The position numbers were made by a program, and so were the translations under genes. The notes under the pieces were generated by a model. It saw only the letters and a list, made by a program, of their open reading frames with translations, was not told the origin of the DNA and searched no databases. Of a DNA stretch of 64,000 nt, positions 57,270 to 64,000 are shown in pieces. This DNA is from Promineifilum sp. Its GTDB lineage: Bacteria > Chloroflexota > Anaerolineae > Promineifilales > Promineifilaceae. The stretch covers positions 1 through 64,000 of the forward strand of contig JACKBY010000007.1 of assembly GCA_020634335.1 (NCBI GenBank), given 5' to 3'. How positions within the stretch are numbered: position 1 is the first letter of the stretch; each line of letters opens with the position of its first letter.

Positions 57270-58109
57270 TTAGCCAAGATCATCGTAGGTGATGGTAAAG
57301 GCTTCGGTGAAGTACTTTTCTGCCAGCGTCGCCAGCGTGCCGTTGGCCTGCATCTCAGCCAGGGCAGCATTGACCGCGCCGACCAGCTCGCTACCCCTGG
57401 GGAAAATGAAACCCAACTGATCGCTGGACAGGGAATCACCAACCAGCTTCAACGAATCGGCGTTGACGCCCTGGTAACCCAGGCCTGACGTCTCGTCGAT
57501 AATCACGGCATCGATGTCTCCGGCGATTAGAGCCTGCACCGCGAAGGGGAATTGCTCGAAGGCCTGGATTCGGTCGGCCGGCAGCAGTTGGGAGGCAGTC
57601 TCAAAATTGGTCGTGCCCGTCTGCGTGCCCATGACTAAATCGGCATTATCAACGAAGGATTGGACCGAATCGAAGCGGTCTTCGTCGATGCGCGCCAGAA
57701 GCCGCTGTTCGATATTGATGTAACCATTCGAGAAATCCACGATCTCTTTGCGATCATCGGTGATCGTGATGCCGTCGGCGGCCATATCGTACTGGCCGTC
57801 GGCCACGGCCTGGATCATCCCTTCCCACGCCGCCTCGACAAACACAGGCGTGCAGTTCAGCAGCTCGCATATCGCGTTGATGGCGTCATAGTCCCAGCCG
57901 GCCGGTTCGCCTGTGGCCGGGTCGATGTAATTGAACGGCAAGTAAGCGTTCTCGACGGCGACGGTGATCTCACGGCCGCCCAGATCGGGCAGTTCGCCGG
58001 CCCCTACTTCTGTCTGGGCCGCCGGTTCGTCTGTCTCCGTGCCGCCACAGGCCACCAAAGCCAGCGATATCAATAATACTATCAACAAGGTCAATCTCTT
58101 CAACAACAT
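57270..58109 (-). CDS. Polar amino-acid ABC transporter, substrate-binding lipoprotein
   Basis: Start at ATG 58109 (GAAGGAG about 9 nt upstream) gives 279 residues with a lipoprotein signal LLIVLLISLALVAC. The mature SBP_bac_3 fold shows REITVAVENAYLPFNYIDPATGEPAGWDYDAINAICE, GMIQAVADGQYDMAADGITIT and RKEIVDFSNGYI, the GlnH/ArtJ family pattern. It binds a polar amino acid outside the membrane. Substrate not predictable. It is the first gene of the operon. Confidence 0.92.
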   Translation of the reverse strand: MLLKRLTLLIVLLISLALVACGGTETDEPAAQTEVGAGELPDLGGREITVAVENAYLPFNYIDPATGEPAGWDYDAINAICELLNCTPVFVEAAWEGMIQAVADGQYDMAADGITITDDRKEIVDFSNGYINIEQRLLARIDEDRFDSVQSFVDNADLVMGTQTGTTNFETASQLLPADRIQAFEQFPFAVQALIAGDIDAVIIDETSGLGYQGVNADSLKLVGDSLSSDQLGFIFPRGSELVGAVNAALAEMQANGTLATLAEKYFTEAFTITYDDLG

Positions 58110-58144
58110 GTTCTTCATCTCCTTCTCTAGACTACTCAATTAAT

Positions 58145-58198
58145 CCACGCTAATTTGATGGAGAGCGCCGGTTCGGCTTATCCGGCGGCTCAGCGTGG
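58145..58198. repeat. CCGG hairpin (third family member) in the leader of the importer operon
   Basis: Outer CCACGC/GCGTGG and inner GAGCGCCGG/CCGGCGGCTC pair to a long hairpin. The core GCGCCGG TTCGGCTTA TCCGGCGG (58165-58188) is nearly that of the elements at 29.0 and 42.7 kb. It sits between gmk and the binding-protein gene, within the leader of the latter. A weaker hairpin AGGTT/AACCT with a T-tract (58233-58246) may end gmk. Confidence 0.6.
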
Positions 58199-58257
58199 CG
58201 ACAGTTTTTAACATGTTTGTTTTGAATCGAAAAGGTTTTTTAACCTGTTGGCACAAC

Positions 58258-58920
58258 CTATAGTTCTACCGGTTCCTGAACCATCCGGCAGTGGGCGGCA
58301 TCGATAATACTGAGGACGCGATCAACGGCTAATTCCGGGTTACCTTCCGGATTGACCACGCAGTAATCGAACTCCGTCATGCGCTTCATCTCCTGCCGCG
58401 CCGTGGCCGTTCGCAGGGCCATGCCCTCTGCAGTATCCTGCTTACGCCGTCGGAGGCGTTCCACCAGACCCTGCTCCGTGCGCGTGGTCAGAAAGACGGA
58501 AATAGAATTCGGCACGAGCTTTCGTACCGTATGCGCGCCCTGCACATCGACGCGGAGAATTACGTCACGTCCACTCGCCAAGGCATCGCGTATTTGCTGC
58601 TTCGGTATACCCTTGTAATCGTTGTAGACGATGGCATGCTCCAGCAGTTCGTTCGCCTCGATCATACGGGCAAATTGGTCAAAGGAAACAAAGAGATAAT
58701 CTGTCCCATGCACCTCTTCGTCGCGCGGCGGCCGTGTGGTAGCCGTCACAACAAAGTAGAAACTGTCGGGACGACGCTCGATCAGTTTTCGCGCCACGGT
58801 GTCCTTGCCGACCCCGGAGGGGCCAGACAATATCAACAACAGCGGGTAGGTCGTGCAACCGTACAAATCATCAACCTGTGCGTCCGGGCTTTCCTTGATA
58901 GCTTCAATACTCATCGACAT
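58258..58920 (-). CDS. gmk: Guanylate kinase
   Basis: The 220-residue protein has P-loop LSGPSGVGKDTV (Lys39), ATTRPPRDEEVHGTDYLFVS for GMP binding and the lid region RLRRRKQDTAEGMALRTATARQEM. It phosphorylates GMP to GDP. Compared to the usual family it has a 25-residue N-terminal extension and a Lys-Asp pair in the P-loop. It is divergent from the FmdB gene. Confidence 0.93.
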   Translation of the reverse strand: MSMSIEAIKESPDAQVDDLYGCTTYPLLLILSGPSGVGKDTVARKLIERRPDSFYFVVTATTRPPRDEEVHGTDYLFVSFDQFARMIEANELLEHAIVYNDYKGIPKQQIRDALASGRDVILRVDVQGAHTVRKLVPNSISVFLTTRTEQGLVERLRRRKQDTAEGMALRTATARQEMKRMTEFDYCVVNPEGNPELAVDRVLSIIDAAHCRMVQEPVEL

Positions 58921-59013
58921 AGTCTTTCAGGGCGGCTTGTCTATTTCTCAAACCCACCCCTATAATGGGTTGATTGTAGCAGCAATTACCGAAAGTGTGA
59001 ATGAAGGGGCGCG

Positions 59014-59397
59014 ATGCCGTTTTATGAATACAAGTGCCTGAACTGCGGCCGACCGGCGCGCTTGCACCTGTCCTACGCCGAATACGACCACTCCTCAACC
59101 GTGTGCCCCCATTGCGGCCAGGACAGCCTGCAGCGGCGTGTCGGCCGCGTGGCCGTCGCCCGCTCCGATGACGCCCGCGTCGACAGTCTCATGACCGATG
59201 AGTCGCTGGCAGGCCTAGAGGAAGATCCTCGCGCCATGGGCCGTTTCATGCGGGCCATGAGCCGGGAGACGGGCGAAGAAATGGGCGGTGAGTTGAAAGA
59301 GGTGGCGGAACGCCTGGAAAAGGGCGAATCAATGGCATCTATTGAGCGCTCTATGCCTGAGTTGGGTGGCGCGAGCATCGATGACGAGCCGCTATAA
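59014..59397 (+). CDS. FmdB-family zinc ribbon protein
   Basis: The 127-residue protein starts with MPFYEYKCLNCGRPARLHLSY followed by CPHCGQDSLQRRVGRVAV, the CxxC-CxxC zinc ribbon of the FmdB family. The second half is acidic and helical (GEEMGGELKEVAERLEKGESMASIERSMPELGG). FmdB was named as a regulator of formamidase, but most have unknown role, perhaps in nucleic-acid binding. AAGGGG precedes the ATG. Confidence 0.85.
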   Translation: MPFYEYKCLNCGRPARLHLSYAEYDHSSTVCPHCGQDSLQRRVGRVAVARSDDARVDSLMTDESLAGLEEDPRAMGRFMRAMSRETGEEMGGELKEVAERLEKGESMASIERSMPELGGASIDDEPL

Positions 59398-59452
59398 GGA
59401 TTCCGCAACGCAAGCCTGACGGCGTAACGGCACCGAATGATAATAGGGCAAA

Positions 59453-60079
59453 TCAGAGGCTGGTTCTGCCCAACCGTTCCAGCACAGTTGACCGGACGTC
59501 GGCGGCCACGCTCGATACCGGTTGATCGGCATCGAGCGTGACCCAGCGCGTCGGGTCGGCCGCCGCCAGCACGTGATAGCCTTCCCGCACCCGCTCGTGG
59601 AAAGAAACCGCTTCCAGGTCGAGACGATTCATCTCCTGGCCCTCATCGCGGCGGCGCGATAGCCCGTGACGCACATCCATATCGAGCAGAATGGTCAAAT
59701 CCGGTCTCAGGCTGCCTGTGGCGAAGGCCGTCAGCGTGGCCAGCACACCCATGTCAAGCCCACGCCCATAACCTTGGTAGGCCAGCGTGCTATCGGCAAA
59801 CCGATCACACAGAACGATGCGACCCTCAGACAGCGCCGGACGAATGCAGGCCGCGACCAATTGGGCACGCGAGGCCGAATAAAGCATCACTTCGGTCATC
59901 GGAACCATGTCCGTATTGGCTGTGTCGTGCAAGACGCCACGAATCTGATCGCCGATGGACGTGCCGCCCGGTTCGCGCAGCGTGTCCACCCGGTAGCCGT
60001 TCAGCCGCAAATAATCGGCCAGCAACCGAATCTGGGTCGACTTGCCGCTGCCTTCCGGCCCTTCGAAGGTGATAAACAT
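59453..60079 (-). CDS. tmk: Thymidylate kinase
   Basis: From ATG 60079 the protein has 208 residues with P-loop MFITFEGPEGSGKSTQ, the DR(F/Y) motif in VLCDRFADSTLAYQGYG, and the lid with LSRRRDEGQEMNRLD. It converts dTMP to dTDP. TTG 60091 is another possible start. It follows the R3H ATPase gene by 23 nt and is probably in the same operon. Confidence 0.93.
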   Translation of the reverse strand: MFITFEGPEGSGKSTQIRLLADYLRLNGYRVDTLREPGGTSIGDQIRGVLHDTANTDMVPMTEVMLYSASRAQLVAACIRPALSEGRIVLCDRFADSTLAYQGYGRGLDMGVLATLTAFATGSLRPDLTILLDMDVRHGLSRRRDEGQEMNRLDLEAVSFHERVREGYHVLAAADPTRWVTLDADQPVSSVAADVRSTVLERLGRTSL

Positions 60080-60102
60080 GGTGACCGGCAAAATCAGTCG
60101 GC

Positions 60103-61818
60103 TCAGTCGTTGCGCGGGGTGTTAAAGATGCGAACGTGCCGGAGCGGCTCCCGACCATAACTATGGGAGATCAGGTTGGCTTGTCGCACCATCTCGTGTT
60201 GATAGCGGCGAATAGCCGAGCCGGCTGGGCGCAAGTCCATACTCGGCTGTCCCGACTGGACGAGCATGATGGCGCGCTCCGTCTCAGCAATCGATGACTC
60301 AAAAGGGTCGGTTGCCGGGGCCACCTCCAGCCCCAACGCCTCCACCAGAAACCGCTCCATCTGACTGACAGTGTTGGCCCGCAATACGTAGACCGATATA
60401 TTGCGCTGCTCGGCATCATTGATAAGCCGGCGGCGCTTGCGGTAGTAGCTCTTTAGCGTCACTAACACGTCGGCATCTTCCAAGGTCTCGGCGATCAACA
60501 GCTTCACGCCCAGATGTTTGGCAGCCTGATAGAGGCGATTGCGTGCCACGCCATAAGCATACACGCGCAACTTGCGTGTGCTGCCGTTGCCGCCATTGTC
60601 ATAGCCGGCCGCCGGCTGGGGAAAAGGCCGTTCGCCCTCGTTACCGATGGCCAACGAAGTCGCCGGACGCGTGGGCGGCAACAAGGTAGCTTGGCGGTTA
60701 CTTTCCTCGGCCCGTCCGGTCGATTCGCCGATGGCCCTGATTTCGCGCCCCCCTCGTCCTTGACGAACACCGGGAGTGCCGCCGCGCCGTCCGGTCACTG
60801 CCGCCGATGTCACGACCAAGGATTGCCGCTCGGAGTGAATCTTCCCGTCGTCATCACTATAGCGCAACTCAACCTGCACCGGCTCGCCGCGCAGCATGGC
60901 ATCCACCGACGTGGTCACATCATTATGGACCAGCAGTCGCTGACGATCCTGCATTTCGATCAGGACGTCGAACGTCGGCGGAGCACGCCGTTCCAGGACC
61001 GTCTTCTGGGTGCCGCGGCGGCGGGCTTCCTCGTCAGACAGGGTCACGCTTTCAATCCCGCCCACCAGGTCGGACAGGGTCGGATTCAGGAGAATATTCT
61101 CCAGCGTATTACCGTGAGCGGTGCCGATCAACTGGACGCCCCGCTCGTTAATCGTACGGGCAGCCTCCGTCTCGCGCTCGCGGCCAATCTCGTCGATGAC
61201 GATCACTTCCGGGTTGTGATTCTCCACCGCTTCAATCATCGTCTCATGCTGGTGCGCCGGATGGGGGACCTGCATACGACGGGCGCGGCCGACGGCCGGG
61301 TGCGGGATGTCGCCGTCGCCGCCAATCTCGTTGCTGGTATCTACGATGATCACCCGTTTGGTTTCGGCCAGGATACGGGCCATCTCGCGCAGCATCGTCG
61401 TCTTACCCACGCCCGGCCGGCCCAGGATCAGGATACTGTGACCTTGCGTCACGATGTCTTCAACGATGTCGATCGTTCCGTAGACAGCGCGGCCGACGCG
61501 ACACGTCAGGCCGACGACCTGCGCGTGGCGATTGCGGATGCCGGAGATGCGATGCAAGGTTCGGGCAATACCGGCCCGGTTGTCGTCGTCAAAATCGCCA
61601 ATGCCGGCCACCACCTGTTCGATTTCCTCGTGAGTCACTTCCGTATCCCGCAGAATAACTTCTCCATCGACGTAGCGTGCCGTGGGCAGGCGACCGAGAT
61701 CCATCACGATCTCCAGCAACTCATCTTCCCGACCAATTTGGTCAACGCGCTCGCGAATACTCTCCGGTAAAACGGAAAGTAACGTGCGTAAGTCTTCATG
61801 CGACTGTATAGAATTCAT
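60103..61818 (-). CDS. SpoIIIAA-like AAA ATPase with C-terminal R3H domain
   Basis: The 571-residue protein has a ring ATPase module: VGRAVYGTIDIVEDIV, Walker A LGRPGVGKTT (Lys139), Walker B PEVIVIDEIGRE. This is the family of SpoIIIAA and plant/cyanobacterial ycf45. At the end (about 500-571) R3H-like sequence for single-stranded nucleic acid is found (RRYQHEMVRQANLISHSYGREPLRHVRIF). Between them is a variable Arg/Gly/Thr-rich linker. Chloroflexota do not sporulate and no other spoIII gene is here, so a nucleic-acid role is likely. Confidence 0.88.
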   Translation of the reverse strand: MNSIQSHEDLRTLLSVLPESIRERVDQIGREDELLEIVMDLGRLPTARYVDGEVILRDTEVTHEEIEQVVAGIGDFDDDNRAGIARTLHRISGIRNRHAQVVGLTCRVGRAVYGTIDIVEDIVTQGHSILILGRPGVGKTTMLREMARILAETKRVIIVDTSNEIGGDGDIPHPAVGRARRMQVPHPAHQHETMIEAVENHNPEVIVIDEIGRERETEAARTINERGVQLIGTAHGNTLENILLNPTLSDLVGGIESVTLSDEEARRRGTQKTVLERRAPPTFDVLIEMQDRQRLLVHNDVTTSVDAMLRGEPVQVELRYSDDDGKIHSERQSLVVTSAAVTGRRGGTPGVRQGRGGREIRAIGESTGRAEESNRQATLLPPTRPATSLAIGNEGERPFPQPAAGYDNGGNGSTRKLRVYAYGVARNRLYQAAKHLGVKLLIAETLEDADVLVTLKSYYRKRRRLINDAEQRNISVYVLRANTVSQMERFLVEALGLEVAPATDPFESSIAETERAIMLVQSGQPSMDLRPAGSAIRRYQHEMVRQANLISHSYGREPLRHVRIFNTPRND

Positions 61819-61841
61819 TTCTACCTGTAAAAAGCCCTAAG

Positions 61842-62882
61842 TTAGGATCCGGCACCACCATTTGATTTTGAGTGATCCGGCTTTCGGAAATTGCGCACGA
61901 TGGGTGATGAGGCGGAAATTCGTTGCCCTTCCAGCGCGACCGCTGCCTCCGGTACCGAACGAGATACGTGATGCACGATGTGGCGCACCATGACCGCCTG
62001 ACTGCCACACAGACTGAACCCGCTGTTTTCCAGGGTGCTGGGCAACCAGCTCTCATAGCGGCGAACGCAGCAATACACCAGGTCCGGCTCGCGCGCAAAA
62101 GTGACCTCCAGAGCCGCAGCGATAATTTCTTCCGCCTCTGCCTCGGCCTCCGGGTGAATAAAAAATCGCAACCAGGTGGCGACGGCTCCCTTGCGAATAT
62201 TGACGAAGGCGGCCAGTTCGCCCCCTTCGCGCAGCACCCACCCATCGCCGTCGCCGTTGAGCGGCATCGGTTCAACGGCTTGAACCAGCCGGGGAACCGT
62301 ATTGGCGTAAAGGAGTTGGATGTCCCACTCGTCGGCCGGCGTTCGGCGGGTTAACTGTCGTTTACCCAAGCCGCGCGGTCGGTAATCGGCCGCCCGGACC
62401 GACCAGATGTCCTGGCGAGTGTAGACAGCAAACCCCGATCGTCGCAACACCATCAGCTCCGCACTGCGTTCGTCCACCTCGGCGATCACATGGTGAATGC
62501 CGCGCTGGCCCGCGCCGGCGATTGCCTCGTCCAGCAAGGCGAGCCAAACAGCGCAATTGGGCGTGCGTAGCACCGCATCGCCCCAGCCACCCGCGACCGA
62601 TGCATCTTCGTCGTTCTGCGCGTCGATACAGCGGGGGCTGATGTAAAGCACATTGGCTTGACTCGCTCCATTCGGGATTCGCAACTGGATAAAACCGGCG
62701 CGCTCGCCGCTTTCCGGCCTCATGACGAACGTTGGATACTCGCCGCCCACCAGCATGCTGACGATGGCCCCGCGTAGAGGATGAAAATTCTCGGCTAGTG
62801 CGGAGACTGTGTGTAGCGAAATACCGCGTTCGCCCATGCGGCGAATGAAGGCTAGATCGCGCAGGTCAAAGGACCGAACCAT
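61842..62882 (-). CDS. GNAT-like acetyltransferase, possibly duplicated
   Basis: From ATG 62882 the protein has 346 residues. The first half ends with GIHHVIAEVDERSAELMVLRRSGFAVYTRQDIW, the GNAT motif of beta-strand, helix and the GF turn; the second half shows EPDLVYCCVRRYESWLPSTLENSGFSLCGSQAVMVRHI, a similar pattern. A double-GNAT arrangement is therefore probable. Acetyl acceptor unknown. It lies 23 nt upstream of the R3H ATPase gene. Confidence 0.6.
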   Translation of the reverse strand: MVRSFDLRDLAFIRRMGERGISLHTVSALAENFHPLRGAIVSMLVGGEYPTFVMRPESGERAGFIQLRIPNGASQANVLYISPRCIDAQNDEDASVAGGWGDAVLRTPNCAVWLALLDEAIAGAGQRGIHHVIAEVDERSAELMVLRRSGFAVYTRQDIWSVRAADYRPRGLGKRQLTRRTPADEWDIQLLYANTVPRLVQAVEPMPLNGDGDGWVLREGGELAAFVNIRKGAVATWLRFFIHPEAEAEAEEIIAAALEVTFAREPDLVYCCVRRYESWLPSTLENSGFSLCGSQAVMVRHIVHHVSRSVPEAAVALEGQRISASSPIVRNFRKPDHSKSNGGAGS

Positions 62883-62989
62883 TGCCTGTAGTTTATCAAC
62901 CCCCTGGCGGCAGGGCAAGCGCTCTTAAATGGCTTGCCTTTTCGCATCATGTTATACTCACCCGTAACTTCAGTCAGGAGAATCCCCTT

Positions 62990-63454
62990 ATGAGCTCTCT
63001 TATCCTCACCGTACGCGAAAGCATCCGCTATCGCGGCCGCTCCGGGCAGTATAGCTGGCTGGCGCACCGCCTTTCCGGACTGGCCATTCTCTTCTTTCTG
63101 GTCATCCACGTCTGGGACACCGCCAATGCCTTCTTCTGGCCCCAAGCCTATGTCTGGTCGTTGGCGTTATTCAAAAACCCGCTTTTCGGCCTGGGAGAAA
63201 TCGGCGTGATGGCCGCCGTTCTCTATCACGCCTTCAACGGCACGCGGATCACGATCCTCGACTTCAAGCCGGAATGGTGGCGACACCAACGCCTGAGTTC
63301 GCTGATCACCTGGACTCTGTTCTTCCTGGTCTTCATTCCTATCGCCGTTCTGATGCTCAGTGCGATGATTGGCCACTGTTCCGAATTGGCGTCTGCCGGC
63401 GACAGTTGTCTGCGCATCCCGGCCTTCAGCGAATTCGCCCAATACGCCCGCTAG
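62990..63454 (+). CDS. sdhC: Succinate dehydrogenase cytochrome b subunit
   Basis: ATG 62990 with CAGGAG 9 nt upstream gives 154 residues and three transmembrane helices. SWLAHRLSGLAILFFLVIHVWDT contains the heme His and the quinone-site residues of SdhC; LYHAFNGTRITILDF follows in helix two. A TATACT with an extended TGT at 62953-62958 is the likely -10. It anchors the dehydrogenase of the TCA cycle in the membrane. Confidence 0.88.
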   Translation: MSSLILTVRESIRYRGRSGQYSWLAHRLSGLAILFFLVIHVWDTANAFFWPQAYVWSLALFKNPLFGLGEIGVMAAVLYHAFNGTRITILDFKPEWWRHQRLSSLITWTLFFLVFIPIAVLMLSAMIGHCSELASAGDSCLRIPAFSEFAQYAR

Positions 63455-63465
63455 GAGGAGTGAAA

Positions 63466-63876
63466 ATGGCAGCGATTACAGAAAAAACAAGTGACAGAAT
63501 GACGGTTCGGCGTGTCCAGATCGAGGGCAACCGCGAGCGCTACGCATGGTTGTTCATGCGGCTCTCCGGTGTGGCGATGCTGGTTTTGGCCGTCGGCCAC
63601 ATGGTCATTCAACATGTTCTTAACAGCTCGACCAACCTGACCCTGCAATTTGTGGCCGTCCAATGGAGTTCGTGGGGCTGGAAGGCCTATGACATCTTTT
63701 TGTTGTGGATGGCAATCCCCCACGGTATCCGGGGGCTGTTCAATATTTTGAGCGACTATGTTCACAACCCGGGCCTCAAACGGACGATTGGCATTCTATT
63801 GACGCTGTTCGTGGTCGCCACCGTCATCTGGGCGACGATTGCCATCTCGCTCTTTGATTCGGCCATGATCCCATAA
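63466..63876 (+). CDS. sdhD: Succinate dehydrogenase membrane anchor subunit
   Basis: ATG 63466 follows AGGAGGAG closely; the frame open from 63274 is only an overlap with sdhC. The 136 residues have three hydrophobic helices with MRLSGVAMLVLAVGHMVIQH and AIPHGIRGLFNILSDY, the SdhD pattern for heme and quinone. It is 11 nt behind sdhC and 33 nt before sdhA. Confidence 0.88.
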   Translation: MAAITEKTSDRMTVRRVQIEGNRERYAWLFMRLSGVAMLVLAVGHMVIQHVLNSSTNLTLQFVAVQWSSWGWKAYDIFLLWMAIPHGIRGLFNILSDYVHNPGLKRTIGILLTLFVVATVIWATIAISLFDSAMIP

Positions 63877-63909
63877 ACCGCCTAAGCACGATATATCTGG
63901 AAGGCATTC

Positions 63910-64000
63910 ATGAAAACGCATGTATTTGACGCAGTCATCATTGGCGCCGGCGGCGCAGGGCTGATGACTGCCCTCTACGCCAGTCGTGGCGCAAACGTCG
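63910..64000 (+). CDS. sdhA: Succinate dehydrogenase flavoprotein subunit (partial)
   Basis: The first 30 codons are in the window. VFDAVIIGAGGAGLMTALYA is the FAD-binding motif (GxGxxG) at the start of SdhA/FrdA. The rest of the gene is beyond the right edge. Confidence 0.88.
   Translation, partial: MKTHVFDAVIIGAGGAGLMTALYASRGANV

Noticed and set aside
60514..61770. 418-codon open frame on the plus strand
   Set aside because: It is entirely antisense to the R3H ATPase gene, which has clear motifs; such long shadow frames are expected in GC-rich DNA.

Overview
The window is a GC-rich (except around the rRNA operon) chromosomal stretch from a bacterium. Protein families and architectures suggest a filamentous Chloroflexota member of the Anaerolineae/Caldilineae/Promineifilum type: effector-associated-domain/TIR/FGE proteins, a glycine-rich RRM protein, a membrane clostripain, a KimA-like permease, an FmdB zinc ribbon, and a SpoIIIAA-like R3H ATPase without other sporulation genes. 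This placement is an inference from gene content; I could not run a 16S comparison. The window ends inside a succinate dehydrogenase operon.

Layout. 0.2-6.5 kb: a membrane-anchored clostripain peptidase diverges from a cluster of SGNH protein, DUF2277 protein, acyl carrier protein and acyl-AMP ligase. 6.8-10.3 kb: RRM protein, phosphoribosyltransferase, KimA-like permease. 10.3-13.3 kb: the most interesting locus, an EAD-TIR-FGE protein transcribed divergently from a jacalin-lectin/helix-hairpin-helix protein, with a perfect 20-bp palindrome at its promoter. 13.3-25.2 kb: sulfurtransferase, DNA glycosylase Tag coupled to a DinB-ankyrin protein, an ArsR-type regulator, a coiled-coil membrane protein, two PH-like membrane proteins, an MFS exporter, ChrA, and a stand-alone EAD protein driven by a near-consensus leaderless promoter. 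25.4-31.5 kb: a sulfatase with its radical-SAM maturase, a ring-cleaving-type dioxygenase with its own operator, and an NHL-repeat lipoprotein. 31.5-37.5 kb: a complete rRNA operon on the minus strand (16S, tRNA-Ile, tRNA-Ala, 23S, 5S) with tandem promoters, processing stems and an intrinsic terminator inside the 16S-23S spacer.

37.6-53 kb: holin-like membrane protein, a decayed DUF4160/DUF2442 pair, ABC exporter, M20 peptidase, hexose-phosphate mutase, glycerate kinase, histidine phosphatase, membrane-anchored Mrr-type nuclease, GT-C glycosyltransferase overlapping scpA, and a GH4 glycosidase. 53-55 kb: a GT2 gene and surE, both broken by many single-base indels. 55-64 kb: a polar amino-acid ABC transporter, gmk, an FmdB protein, tmk with the R3H ATPase, a GNAT-like protein, and sdhC-sdhD-sdhA (cut by the window edge).

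The parts that act together are: the two EAD proteins (predicted homotypic adaptor and NADase effector), the sulfatase and its maturase, the three-gene amino-acid importer with an internal terminator, Tag with DinB-ankyrin, and the sdh genes. Three related CCGG hairpins (29.0, 42.7 and 58.2 kb) suggest a dispersed palindromic repeat family. Many genes lack a clear Shine-Dalgarno sequence, and at least two seem to be leaderless.
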